Below, piece after piece: positions 14,371 to 22,458 of a DNA stretch of 27,188 nt. Position numbers and translations under genes: made by a program. This DNA is from JAYEJW01 sp034716535 (lineage in GTDB: Bacteria; Pseudomonadota; Gammaproteobacteria; Chromatiales; Chromatiaceae): NCBI GenBank assembly GCA_034716535.1, contig JAYEJW010000513.1, forward strand, positions 1-27,188, written 5' to 3'. The notes below the pieces were generated by a model. The model did no database searches and had not been told where the DNA came from. It worked only from the letters and a program-made list of their open reading frames with translations. Numbering within the stretch: the stretch's first letter is position 1; the number at the start of each line of letters is the position of its first letter.

Positions 14371-15708
14371 TCATACCTCTCGCTTCAGCCACGCCAGCGC
14401 CCGGTGAAAAGCGTCGGGGTCGCTCCCCCAGTGTGGAGCCTTGATCGGGACAACCTTTGCAACCGCCGGCGGGAGCAGGAATTGCGCCCATGCCGCCATC
14501 AGCGTTCGGCGTTTCTCGAACAGATCGCCGCGCTGATAACTAGCTTCAACCTTATTCGGATTGACGTGAGCGAGCGCAGCCTCGGCAACCTCACGCGGGA
14601 ATGACGTTTGCTCCGCCGCCCAATCCCGAAAGCTGGACCTGAAACCATGCACGACGAAATCGCCACGCTCTCCATTAACCCCAAATCCCATTCGGCGCAT
14701 GACCTGAAGCATGCTCATGTTGCTGATCGGGCGTCCGTAGCGTGATCCAGGGAGCAAGTGCTCATACACCCTCGGCAGACGCTCTAGGAGCGCCATAGCG
14801 GCCTCGGTGAGCGGCACCCTATGCAAGCGCTTGGCCTTCATTCGCTCCGGCGGAATCGTCCAGACAGCGCCGTCTATCTCATCCCACTTCGCCCCAATCA
14901 ATTCGCCGGTGCGACAAGCGGTGAGGATGGTGAACTCAAGCGCCCGTGCTCCAATGCCATCATGAGCCCGCAGCTCCGCCACAAATTCCGGCAGATCGGT
15001 ATAGGGCATCGCCGGATGGTGGGTGACACGCTTCACCCTGGACGGGCGAGGGAGGATCTTATTCAGGTGCCTACGCCAGCGAGCGGGATTGGCGCCGGTG
15101 CGGTATTGCCGGGCCGTTGCCCAGTCGAGGATGTTCTCGATCCTGCCCTGTACTCGCTTCGCCGTCTCGGTTTTCGTCTGCCAGATCGGTTGCAGGATGC
15201 GCAACACGTCCTCGGTGCCAATATCCGCCACGGGCATATCGCCGATGTGAGGGCGGGCATAAGACCTCATCGTCGACACCCATTGACGGGCATGCTTCCG
15301 ATTCTTCCAGCCGTGCCGATGGGAGCGGATATAGCGGCCCGCGCACGGGGCGAAGTTGATCGCCTTCGCCGCCTCCAGGGCCTTGCGCTTCGCCTCCGCC
15401 TCCCGGTGCTCGATGGGATCGACGCCTGCCTTCAGAACTCGGCGATACTGTGCTGCCAGCTCTCGCGCCTCTGATAACGGCACCTCGGGATAGCCGCCGA
15501 GCCCCATCTGGCGGGAGCGCCCGGCGAGCATGTAGCGAAAGATCCAGCTCCGAGCGCTGCCCTTCGGATAGACCCAAAGGTTGCCGCCGTCGTTGAGCGG
15601 CTTTGCGGCGTGCTCAATCTGCTTCGGTGCCAGCCGGTGAATGGTGGGTGCGTGCCATGTCCGCCTCCGTTTTTGTGGGGAATCGGGCCTCCCCACAAAT
15701 CTACCCAC
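14371..15708 (-). CDS. int: P4-type tyrosine integrase, with a probable frame break at the start
   Basis: The frame from GTG 15708 encodes 445 residues. It has the P4-type N-terminal arm-binding part (LWVYPKGSARSWIFRYMLAG, LGGYPEVPLSEARELA), a SAM-like core and the catalytic set R266 (TACRTGEL), H354-xx-R357 (HGFRSSFR), H381 and Y391 (EASYQRGD). The enzyme recombines the element's attachment site with the chromosome. The natural start is probably ATG 15658, which has GGAGG five bases upstream and reads MART, but it is one frame off from APTIHRLAPKQIEHA. Removing one base from the G-run at 15646-15648 would restore MARTTIHRLAPKQ. As it stands, translation must begin at a GTG (15708 or 15696) or the protein is not made. 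Confidence 0.85.
   Translation of the reverse strand: MGRFVGRPDSPQKRRRTWHAPTIHRLAPKQIEHAAKPLNDGGNLWVYPKGSARSWIFRYMLAGRSRQMGLGGYPEVPLSEARELAAQYRRVLKAGVDPIEHREAEAKRKALEAAKAINFAPCAGRYIRSHRHGWKNRKHARQWVSTMRSYARPHIGDMPVADIGTEDVLRILQPIWQTKTETAKRVQGRIENILDWATARQYRTGANPARWRRHLNKILPRPSRVKRVTHHPAMPYTDLPEFVAELRAHDGIGARALEFTILTACRTGELIGAKWDEIDGAVWTIPPERMKAKRLHRVPLTEAAMALLERLPRVYEHLLPGSRYGRPISNMSMLQVMRRMGFGVNGERGDFVVHGFRSSFRDWAAEQTSFPREVAEAALAHVNPNKVEASYQRGDLFEKRRTLMAAWAQFLLPPAVAKVVPIKAPHWGSDPDAFHRALAWLKREV
15673..15698. repeat. inverted repeat in the integrase leader
   Basis: ttgtgggg (15673-15680) and ccccacaa (15691-15698) are perfect inverted copies 10 bases apart. A third partial copy, acccacaa, follows at 15703-15710. 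These lie just upstream of the integrase ribosome site and may be integrase arm-type or regulator binding sites. Several tgcggac-like words follow to the right. Confidence 0.4.
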
Positions 15709-16202
15709 AAAAGGTAGCTGGATTGTAACGGACCGCTGCGGACGTGGATAGACCTAAGGTGCTTGATTGGAAAGGGGGATGTGGACGCTTGCGGAGGTGG
15801 GTGGAACCTATGTCAGCGGACTCTCTCTCCGCCATCTATTTGGCGCGACCGCCGGATTCTGAACGACTATGTTGCCTTGATCGGCAAGACTGCACCGTAC
15901 GAGGGCGGCAGGGCTTAGATCGAGGTCTTCGCCTGTTCGGACGAGATCGTCCCGGACGAACAGTCCGAGAGGGCAGTTGTGCACAGCGGTAATTGGCATC
16001 GAACGTAGGCGCTCGGTATGGGGCAATCGGCGATGGGCGCCCCGACCAGGGCCAAGAGGCCGCCCGATCTCCGTTTGCTTGGCCCAGTCGCGCCGCATGC
16101 GACAACCCCTAGCGCACAAAATCCGCTAGAATTGTATTGGAATCCAAGCATCACGTCGGTTTGACCCAAGCTCGAAAAACGCTAAAAAAAAGGGGCTTTG
16201 AC
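15709..16202. other. intergenic region between the element and the flanking chromosome
   Basis: This 494-base stretch lacks a convincing gene. Its left part (to about 15800) holds gcggac-type repeated words typical of integrase attachment regions. At 15821-15834 the sequence ctctctctccgcca reads like the acceptor end of a tRNA-Ser gene, but no T-arm precedes it, so it is at most a short attachment core. Several - strand frames cross the right half, without ribosome sites. TTGACC ... TAAAAA before the next gene leaves too short a leader to be a convincing promoter. Confidence 0.45.
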
Positions 16203-17123
16203 ATGTCCGATGCCACGAGCAGTATCCAGCTAAGCCGCAAACCTCCCTCCATCGACCCAGGCGACCCGCTCGATACGCATTCGATACCCGCCGGGTCAGA
16301 GGCCCCCTGCGGTCACTCGGCCTGCAACTCGGCGGTCGCCCTGTTCGTCAAGCTCGAGCGCATGGCGCGGAGCGAGATACCTGCGGAACGACGCATCAGG
16401 CTGCTGAGAGCGGTACAACCGCAGGTGTTCCGAGTCGCCTCCGAGATGTCCAATCCCAAGGTATCAGCGAGGGGGCAGGATACCAAGGCGGTTGGAGGAC
16501 AAACCCTGGAGCAGCGCCTCTATCGTCTGATGATCAACAATCTGAAGACCACGATCGAGGGTCTCGATCGCTCACCAATGGCGTTTGCGCGCTCTGCTGC
16601 CGAAGAACGGCGATGGTTGGTGAAGAACCTGTTCCTATTCATCGGACGCCAGATCGAATACGGGTTGCTCTGGGACCGCCCGTGGCCGGAGCACACGTGG
16701 CAGGAGCTTCACGATCTCTTCCTCTATCTCAGCTCCCGCAAAGACATCGCTCTGGGCATGGAATCTGAGGAAGCCGCCGAAACGTTCAAACCGGAGAACG
16801 AGTACAAGCGTCTGCTCTTGTTGGGCCTGCTCGGCCACCTCGTTCCGTTTCGGCACCGCCCATCTTTGCCGGATCGAAGGATGATGTCCTGGGCAGAACA
16901 AACCCGGCTGCAGGATCCCGGCGCTTTTGGCGGCACGTTCGGTCTGTTCGTTGTTGATGTTGCTCGGGACGAGCCGCCCACGCGGCACAGCGGGGTACTG
17001 GACCCTCGATTCAGCGGGTGGGTGCTGGCTCCGGCGCAGGAATTTCTGGACGAGGTCGGCGGCTCGGCCCGAAACGAAGTGTCGGAAACACGAAGGGAAG
17101 GAAGACTGGGTCCGAACAGTTAG
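16203..17123 (+). CDS. protein like the helical part of PilZ-associated c-di-GMP receptors (no PilZ domain)
   Basis: The 306-residue protein has helical blocks (ALFVKLERMARSEIPAERR, QRLYRLMINNLKTTIEGLDR, EERRWLVKNLFLFIGRQIEY, HTWQELHDLFLYLSSRK) and the marker ENEYKRLLLLGLLGHLVP, followed by a segment with GTFGLFVVDVARDEPPTRHS. This order resembles the N-terminal helical region of larger proteins that end in a PilZ domain and respond to cyclic di-GMP. Here the protein stops soon after, without any PilZ motif (RxxxR, DxSxxG), so it is a short variant or has lost its C-terminus. ATG 16203 has GGGG about 8 bases upstream. The stop overlaps the end of the convergent gene. Medium confidence in the family. 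Confidence 0.5.
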   Translation: MSDATSSIQLSRKPPSIDPGDPLDTHSIPAGSEAPCGHSACNSAVALFVKLERMARSEIPAERRIRLLRAVQPQVFRVASEMSNPKVSARGQDTKAVGGQTLEQRLYRLMINNLKTTIEGLDRSPMAFARSAAEERRWLVKNLFLFIGRQIEYGLLWDRPWPEHTWQELHDLFLYLSSRKDIALGMESEEAAETFKPENEYKRLLLLGLLGHLVPFRHRPSLPDRRMMSWAEQTRLQDPGAFGGTFGLFVVDVARDEPPTRHSGVLDPRFSGWVLAPAQEFLDEVGGSARNEVSETRREGRLGPNS

Positions 17124-17407
17124 CGCGAAGAGCTGAAGGCGTCGCTAATCACCGCTTCCGCCGCTTCCAGTCCACGCTGTACCGTCTCCCAGGCGCGATC
17201 TGAGTGCGGCTCACAGGCGTATGCAACTTGGGCGGAAGAGAGAGCGCCCTGTATGTCCATCAAGTAGAAGCTGCAGCCGGGGAACTGCTTGTTCAACTTG
17301 GCCAACTTCTTGTCGTACCAGTCGCGAAGACGCAAGAACTCGTCAATGGCCGCCTGTTGTTCCTCGCAGATGGTATTTCGGCTGGTTTTTGTTTGGGCGA
17401 TCGCCAT
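17120..17407 (-). CDS. hypothetical protein (95 residues)
   Basis: The protein starts MAIAQTKTSRNTICEEQQAA at 17407, where GGAGG sits 7 bases upstream; the frame is open further (to 17530) but that part has no ribosome site. It is largely helical (IDEFLRLRDWYDKKLAKLNK, WETVQRGLEAAEAVISDAFS) with a central FYLMDIQGALSSAQVAYAC. It ends convergently with the preceding + strand gene, overlapping it by a few bases. No family recognised. Confidence 0.6.
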   Translation of the reverse strand: MAIAQTKTSRNTICEEQQAAIDEFLRLRDWYDKKLAKLNKQFPGCSFYLMDIQGALSSAQVAYACEPHSDRAWETVQRGLEAAEAVISDAFSSSR

Positions 17408-17623
17408 TTGCACACCTCCTAAAGACGGATAGCACCTGATCCGCCTACCCGAACACCAAGCAACGTCCACGAACCAGATCCCTGCCTTCACGATAGCAAA
17501 CGGCAGAATCACCGACGAGACGCCAATCACAGTTCGGGCTTGGTTCGGGCAACCAACCCATCCTGATGGCTGGAACGGTTACGGACGAGGGTAGGCATCA
17601 GGCGAAAGGCCGACGCCGCGGGC

Positions 17624-18415
17624 TCATGGCCGTTTAGGATTCATGCTTCCCAGACGGTACCCAAGCAGGTCCATGGCCACGTGGCGGAAACCAAGCTCGG
17701 TCAAGACCTTGGTAACCTCATCCGCCTCATCCAGCAGGCGCTGCCGCTGCTGCGGATCCACCTCGACGCGCGCCAGGTCCGCGTGCATGCGCACCCGAAC
17801 CCAATCGTAGCCCCGCTGCCTGAGAAACTGCTCCGCCTCTTCCACACGCTGTAGGTCCTCCATGACGATCCGTACGCCCACGGGCAGCCGCGTGAGCAGA
17901 CAGGCATCGGTGGGCTTGTTCCAGGTGGGCAGGCCCAGTCCATGGGACAGGCGGCGAACCTCCGCCTTGTTGATGCGGCACTCGAGCAGCGGGCACTCGA
18001 TTTCCAACTCACGCAGCGCGCGCAGACCGGGGCGATAGTCCTGTAAATCGTCCAGGTTGCTGCCGTCCAACACCCGCGGGAAACCGGCTGTTCGGGCTAC
18101 TTCCAGCAGTTTCTCGTAGAGGGCCCGCTTACAGATGTAGCAGCGCTCCGGCGGATTGGTCGCCATCGCCTCGGGCATGTCGAGCTCGACCAGCTCGTGG
18201 CGCACCCGCAGGCCGGCACTCAGAGTCAGGGCATCGGCCACCTCCTGGCGGCCCATATAGGGGGTCACCGCCGTCAATGCCAACACCCGGTCGCCGAGGG
18301 CCTCCCGCGCCGCAGCCAGCAAGAAGGTGCTGTCGGCGCCCCCCGAAAAGGCGACGGCCGCCACCTCCATGCGACGCAGCCGGTCAACGAGCCGACGATA
18401 GATCTCATCTTCCAT
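17624..18415 (-). CDS. larE: LarE-type ATP-dependent sulfur transferase
   Basis: The 263-residue protein has the PP-loop AFSGGADSTFLL (residues 22-33), PERCYICKRALYEK (89-102), LDGSNLDDLQDYRPG (116-130) and NKPTDACLLTRLP (166-178). These are the hallmarks of LarE, which adenylates pyridinium dicarboxylate mononucleotide and inserts sulfur during synthesis of the nickel-pincer cofactor. Cys172 aligns with the cysteine that in some LarE enzymes gives up its own sulfur. The added CxxC at 92/95 suggests the iron-sulfur-cluster type that can turn over, which is an inference. The start has GGAGAC just upstream. LarB, LarC and a lactate racemase (LarA) are not in the window. The gene is divergent from the ferredoxin-reductase gene. 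Confidence 0.85.
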   Translation of the reverse strand: MEDEIYRRLVDRLRRMEVAAVAFSGGADSTFLLAAAREALGDRVLALTAVTPYMGRQEVADALTLSAGLRVRHELVELDMPEAMATNPPERCYICKRALYEKLLEVARTAGFPRVLDGSNLDDLQDYRPGLRALRELEIECPLLECRINKAEVRRLSHGLGLPTWNKPTDACLLTRLPVGVRIVMEDLQRVEEAEQFLRQRGYDWVRVRMHADLARVEVDPQQRQRLLDEADEVTKVLTELGFRHVAMDLLGYRLGSMNPKRP

Positions 18416-18742
18416 TACACGTCTCCAGGCGGCGCCGACCTCCCGAGAGGCCTTTCACTCCGGCGGGATGCGGCGGACTCGTATCCCCACTGATGCGGGC
18501 GAAGCAATCGTAGAGGAAGATCTCCACGGAAGCTGTGATCCCAATGACAACACAATTCTGATTATAGCCCTCGGGAATGACGGGCCGCGCCTGCGATTAC
18601 CCTGCCACGAGTAGACTCTTTGTCCCAATCGGACTTGGCGGGATCTTCCGGTTAGAATACGGGCGGCGACCCCTTTTGCAGCCGCCGTTGGCGGTCTAGG
18701 ACCGGCACCGCAGCTCTTTGACGGCATTACGGAGATTGGCCC
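18416..18742. other. divergent promoter region between larE and the ferredoxin reductase
   Basis: These 327 bases separate divergently transcribed genes and so should hold promoters for both. On the - strand a perfect TATAAT lies at 18566-18561, about 145 bases before larE, without a good -35 box. On the + strand I see no convincing promoter, only tagaat near 18654. No gene is visible inside. Confidence 0.4.
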
Positions 18743-20215
18743 ATGACGCAGCTGTTGAGTCTTTCCCGCGCCGCCCGTCTCGCCGATGTCTCCCGCGCCG
18801 AGCTGCAGAGGCGCATCCGCCGTGGTGAGCTCGCGACCTTCGAAGGGCAGATCGCCATCAGCGACCTGTTGCGCGTTTACCCGGAAGTACGCCTGGAGCG
18901 CAGCGATGCCCTCGAACGGGTCGAGCGCATCAAGGCCGCCGCTCTGCCGAAGACCCACGAGACGGACTCTGTGCTGCCGAGCCCCAAGGTGCTGGTCTCC
19001 CGGCTCCGGTCCCTGAGCGAGGTGCTGGTCGAGAAGGTATCGGCCCTGGACGCAGCGGAGAAGCTGCTGGACGAGCTCGGCACAAGGCTCACCCCCATCA
19101 CCGAGGCGGCCGACATCACCACAGCAGAGCGCCTGCGCGAGACCCTGGACTGGCTCGCCGCAACCCGCCGGGATCTTGCGCAACGACCCCAGCCTGACAG
19201 CCGCGCCGAGCTCTTTGCCAAAGACACCTTTCTTCGCATCATGGCAGCCAGCGTCAAGATCATCCCGAGCGGCCACGACTTCTTCGTCGAAGGTACCGAG
19301 TCCATCCTCGACGCCTCAGTGAAATCGGGCCTCAAACTGGCTTACGGCTGCTCCAGCGGCAACTGCGGGGCCTGCAAGGCTCGGGTCGTGAGCGGCGAGG
19401 TGTGGAAGACACGCGAGCACGACTATGTGCTCGGCGAACGGGAAAAGCAGATGGGCTATATCCTCACCTGCTCCAACACAGCGGTGACGGACGTGGTACT
19501 GGAGGCCGCGGAGGCGCTGTCGGTGGACGACCTACCCGAGCAGGAAATCCGCGCCGGCGTACGCAAAGTGGAGCGCCTGGACGATGACATGGTGCAACTG
19601 CAGGTACAGACACCGCGCACTCAGACCCTGCGCTTTATGGCCGGACAGCGCGCACGGCTGACACTGGAGGACGGATCCGCAGCGGAGCTGCCCATCGCCA
19701 GCTGCCCCTGCAACGGGCGCAACCTCCACTTCTTCGTCCGGCGTAAGACCGACGACCTGTTTTCCGCAGCGATCTTCGACAAGGTGCGCCAGGGACAAAT
19801 GGTTACCGTGGCCGGGCCGACCGGTCGTTTCGTACTCGAAGAGGAATCCTCCGACCCCGCTGTCTTCGTCGCCTTCGGGGACGGTATTGCGCCCATCAAG
19901 AGCCTGATCGAGCATGCCGTTTCTATCGACGTCATCGAATCGTTCCACCTTTACTGGGCGGTTTCCGACCCCGAAGGCCAATACCAAGCCAGATGGTGCA
20001 GGGCGATGAAGGAGTCCCTGGACAATTTCTCTTACACCCCCCTGATAGACGCGAGTCCAGGTGACGTCGTCGCGATGCTTGCTTCGGACCACCCGAGCAC
20101 AGAGCCGAGGCGTTTCTATGTGGCAGGCCCCGGTCCTCTCGTGCGGACCACGGCGGCGGGCCTTGAGCAGCTGGGGGTCGCGGCCGACCGCCTCTCCACG
20201 GAGTCCTTGGAGTAA
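18743..20215 (+). CDS. [2Fe-2S] ferredoxin / NAD(P)H oxidoreductase fusion with helical N-terminal domain
   Basis: The 490-residue protein has three parts. Residues 1-50 resemble a MerR-like helix-turn-helix (LSLSRAARLADVSRAELQRR), followed by a helical stretch to about 165. Residues 170-255 are a plant-type [2Fe-2S] ferredoxin with Cys203, 208, 211 (YGCSSGNCGACKARVVSGEV) and Cys243. Residues 265-490 are a flavin/NAD(P)-binding reductase like those of the CDP-6-deoxy-glucoseen reductase and phenol hydroxylase group (PIASCPCNGRNLHFFVRR, VAGPTGRFVLEE, AFGDGIAPIKSLIEHA, FYVAGPGPLV). It would pass electrons from NAD(P)H to an unknown oxygenase or reductase; no such partner is nearby. GGAG lies 9 bases before the ATG. 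The helical front part is the unusual element; it may be a docking or sensory part. Confidence 0.8.
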   Translation: MTQLLSLSRAARLADVSRAELQRRIRRGELATFEGQIAISDLLRVYPEVRLERSDALERVERIKAAALPKTHETDSVLPSPKVLVSRLRSLSEVLVEKVSALDAAEKLLDELGTRLTPITEAADITTAERLRETLDWLAATRRDLAQRPQPDSRAELFAKDTFLRIMAASVKIIPSGHDFFVEGTESILDASVKSGLKLAYGCSSGNCGACKARVVSGEVWKTREHDYVLGEREKQMGYILTCSNTAVTDVVLEAAEALSVDDLPEQEIRAGVRKVERLDDDMVQLQVQTPRTQTLRFMAGQRARLTLEDGSAAELPIASCPCNGRNLHFFVRRKTDDLFSAAIFDKVRQGQMVTVAGPTGRFVLEEESSDPAVFVAFGDGIAPIKSLIEHAVSIDVIESFHLYWAVSDPEGQYQARWCRAMKESLDNFSYTPLIDASPGDVVAMLASDHPSTEPRRFYVAGPGPLVRTTAAGLEQLGVAADRLSTESLE

Positions 20216-20354
20216 AGACCCGGCGGGCGCTCATGCGACCCGGCGCCTGCCAGATCGCGAAGAACCCTTATCCTTGGGAAACGGCTCCGCCCGGTCTGTG
20301 AGGGCTCAGGCGCGCCGCCGAGGAGAGAACAGGATTGCATAGGAGGTTGAAAGC

Positions 20355-20717
20355 ATGATCGCAATTCAGACAGACCGGCCGGATCAGGTGATTGAGGTAA
20401 CGGCCAGCGGGGAGGTGACCGCCGAGGACTACGAGAGCGTCCTCATACCGGCGGTGGAAGACCGGCTCCGTCGGCATGAGAAGATCCGCATCCTGTATCA
20501 TTTGACGAAGGACTTTTCCGGATTCTCGGCCGGCGCTCTTTGGGACGACACGAAGGTGGGTCTCGGGCACCTTAGGGCATGGGAACGGATCGCCCTGGTG
20601 ACGGATGTAGACTGGATCGGCAACAGCGCCAAGGTTTTTGGGTTCCTGATGCCCTCGGAGGTCAGGGTATTCCCCACCGAGCGACTGGACGAAGCACGCG
20701 ACTGGATCGTCAGCTGA
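20355..20717 (+). CDS. SpoIIAA-like (STAS-fold) protein
   Basis: The 120-residue protein has the alternating strands and helices of the SpoIIAA-like family: VIEVTASGEVTAEDYESVLI, KIRILYHLTKDFSGFSAGAL, WERIALVTDVDWIGNSAKVF, and a closing RLDEARDWIVS. Such small proteins are linked to membrane or lipid binding and stress; the function here is not known. An excellent ribosome site (AGGAGG) lies 9 bases before the ATG. It follows the ferredoxin reductase by 139 bases on the same strand and could share its transcript. A hairpin follows at 20744-20772. Confidence 0.78.
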   Translation: MIAIQTDRPDQVIEVTASGEVTAEDYESVLIPAVEDRLRRHEKIRILYHLTKDFSGFSAGALWDDTKVGLGHLRAWERIALVTDVDWIGNSAKVFGFLMPSEVRVFPTERLDEARDWIVS

Positions 20718-20743
20718 CGTACGTTCGGTGTTTGTACCGGAGA

Positions 20744-20772
20744 GCGGAGCATCCCCTCAGGAGATGCTCCGC
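20744..20772 (+). terminator. hairpin after the SpoIIAA-like gene
   Basis: gcggagcatc (20744-20753) pairs perfectly with gatgctccgc (20763-20772) across a 9-base loop, 27 bases after the stop codon. No T-run follows, so termination by it is uncertain. Confidence 0.45.
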
Positions 20773-20967
20773 CGTGGCGTCGGTTCGCCTGGCCGGACGG
20801 ATGCGGCCCTAACCGCGAAGATCAGGAAGGGAACCTCACGGATCAAGCCTGCGAGCACCGTCCCCTCCGCCCGCGGCTCACGGTATCGAGGGCAACGGCA
20901 GTCGCCATATGCTTGAGACACTGCCTCTGACGCTCCAGACTTGGCTGCGAGGAAAGACCCGGCCGAC

Positions 20968-22458
20968 ATGAGCACATCCCTGACGGCAAGCGAATCCTTT
21001 ACGCCTCCGGACCTGTTCACAGGCTGGTGGGACGGACTCGTCGCCTTCACCGCATTCGACGCCGCCCTGCTCGCCGAACCGGACATGGCCTTACGCATCG
21101 CCCTGCAGCTGTTGCTGCTCCTAGCCTCCGCCTTCTTCTCCGGCTCCGAGACCGCACTGTTCTCCCTCTCACGGCTGGACCTCCAGCAGCTGAGACGCCG
21201 CCAGCATCCGCAGACCACAACCTTGCTGGACATCTTGGACCAGCCGCGACGGCTCATCATCTCGGTGCTGTGCGGCAACGAGATCGTGAACATCGCCGCC
21301 GTAGCCAACATGACCGGGATCCTCGTGAGCCTCTACGGGGAGGAGCGGGCCGGCCTGATCAACGTCGCCATCATGGTGCCCCTCTTGCTCCTGTTCGGTG
21401 AGATCACGCCCAAGACCGTCGCCGTTTCCAACCCCGTGCGGGTGAGCGCCGGGATCGTGGCCGCTCCCATGGCCCTCTGGATCAAGCTCATCACCCCCCT
21501 GCGCTTCGTGCTGCGCGGGGTTTCCGACCAGGTCACGGGCTGGATCGTCGGGGCGGAAAAGGCGGCGGAAAACATCCTGCAGCTCGACGAGTTCCGGACC
21601 ATCGTGGACGAGGTGGCCAACGAGGGTGAGCTCCACGCCACCGAGCGTACCCTGATCTACCATCTGCTGGACGCGGGTGCGACGGAGATCGTGGAGATCA
21701 TGACTCCGCGCACCCGAACGGCCTTCATCGACGCCGACGCGGACCTGAACGACGCCGTTCGCCGCTTCCGTGCGTTGCGCCACTCCCGGGTCCCTGTCTT
21801 CCGCGGCCACCGGGACAACCTGGTGGGCTTCCTGCATCTGGAGGACGTCCTGCCATTGGTCGTCGACGAGGCAGACCTGAGCGGAGCGAGACTGGAGAGC
21901 ATCCTGCGTCCCCTGGTTGCGGTGCCGCCCACCAAGCGCGTGGATGAGATGTTCGACTTTTTCCAGGCCAACAACACCCGTGCGGCGGTCGTGCTGGACG
22001 AGTTCGGGGGCGTAGCCGGCATCGTCACCATGCGCGACGTGCTGACCTTCATCTTCGGCCATCTCTCGGGGGAGGTGAAGGGCCAGGAGCTCTATCAGGA
22101 AAGGGACGAGAACCTCTACGAGGTCCCGGGCGACATGAAGCTCACGGATTTCAACGACCTCACCAACTTCGGCATCTCCGACCCCCGAATGACCACGATC
22201 GGCGGCGTCGCCTTCCGCCACCTGGACCGGCTTCCGCAGGAGGGGGATCAGGTCGAGGTGGAGGGATTCGAGATCCGGGTCATCGAGATGGACGAGCAGC
22301 GCATCGCCCGAGTGCGGGTGTCGCGGGGAAAGACGGTGGAAGAGCCGGAGGAGGCCGAGACGCCCAAACCGCACGCCGACGGCGGGACATCGGCCGATGC
22401 GCGGCCTGCAAGCGAGGAGACGGTCACCGAGACTTCGGAGCCCAAAGACCAGTCATGA
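20968..22458 (+). CDS. CNNM/CBS/CorC-type membrane transporter (HlyC/CorC family), first copy
   Basis: The 496-residue protein has a CNNM (DUF21) membrane domain with the start motif FFSGSETALFSLSRLDLQQL, GNEIVNIAAVANMTG and PLLLLFGEITPKTVAVSNPV. A pair of CBS domains follows (EIMTPRTRTAFIDADADLND ... HSRVPVFRGHRDNLVGFLHL; AVVLDEFGGVAGIVTMRDVL). A CorC_HlyC C-terminal domain comes next (FGISDPRMTTIGGVAFRHLD) and a disordered acidic tail closes it. These inner-membrane proteins are tied to magnesium or sodium extrusion and copper/cobalt resistance; some have been called haemolysins without good reason. ATG 20968 is preferred to a TTG at 20941; AGGAAAG lies 12 bases upstream. The 134-base gap to a second family member suggests a pair working together. 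Confidence 0.85.
   Translation: MSTSLTASESFTPPDLFTGWWDGLVAFTAFDAALLAEPDMALRIALQLLLLLASAFFSGSETALFSLSRLDLQQLRRRQHPQTTTLLDILDQPRRLIISVLCGNEIVNIAAVANMTGILVSLYGEERAGLINVAIMVPLLLLFGEITPKTVAVSNPVRVSAGIVAAPMALWIKLITPLRFVLRGVSDQVTGWIVGAEKAAENILQLDEFRTIVDEVANEGELHATERTLIYHLLDAGATEIVEIMTPRTRTAFIDADADLNDAVRRFRALRHSRVPVFRGHRDNLVGFLHLEDVLPLVVDEADLSGARLESILRPLVAVPPTKRVDEMFDFFQANNTRAAVVLDEFGGVAGIVTMRDVLTFIFGHLSGEVKGQELYQERDENLYEVPGDMKLTDFNDLTNFGISDPRMTTIGGVAFRHLDRLPQEGDQVEVEGFEIRVIEMDEQRIARVRVSRGKTVEEPEEAETPKPHADGGTSADARPASEETVTETSEPKDQS

Larger units (their letters stand above)
9600..15840 (-). mobile_element. small integrative element with P4-type integrase and primase module
   Basis: All genes from 9613 to 15708 are on the - strand, packed with short overlaps, and form a typical satellite-type cargo: tyrosine integrase at the right end, unknown protein, AlpA regulator, small protein, Toprim primase, DUF3631 ATPase, TubC_N-like protein and two overlapping genes. 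No structural phage, transfer or recognised accessory genes are present. The outer limits are estimates: left between the terminator at 9549 and 9612, right near a tRNA-Ser-like end at 15821-15834. I could not find a convincing pair of flanking direct repeats. Frame breaks at three places suggest it is no longer fully active, unless they are sequencing errors. Confidence 0.7.

Noticed and set aside
15808..16169. Open - strand frames in the gap right of the integrative element
   Set aside because: None has a ribosome site or recognisable motif, and their frames overlap each other.
21169..22374. Long - strand open frame (401 codons) opposite the first CNNM/CBS gene
   Set aside because: The composition is rich in His, Asp, Gly and Val, as expected for the mirror of a GC-rich gene, and the + strand gene has clear domain motifs.
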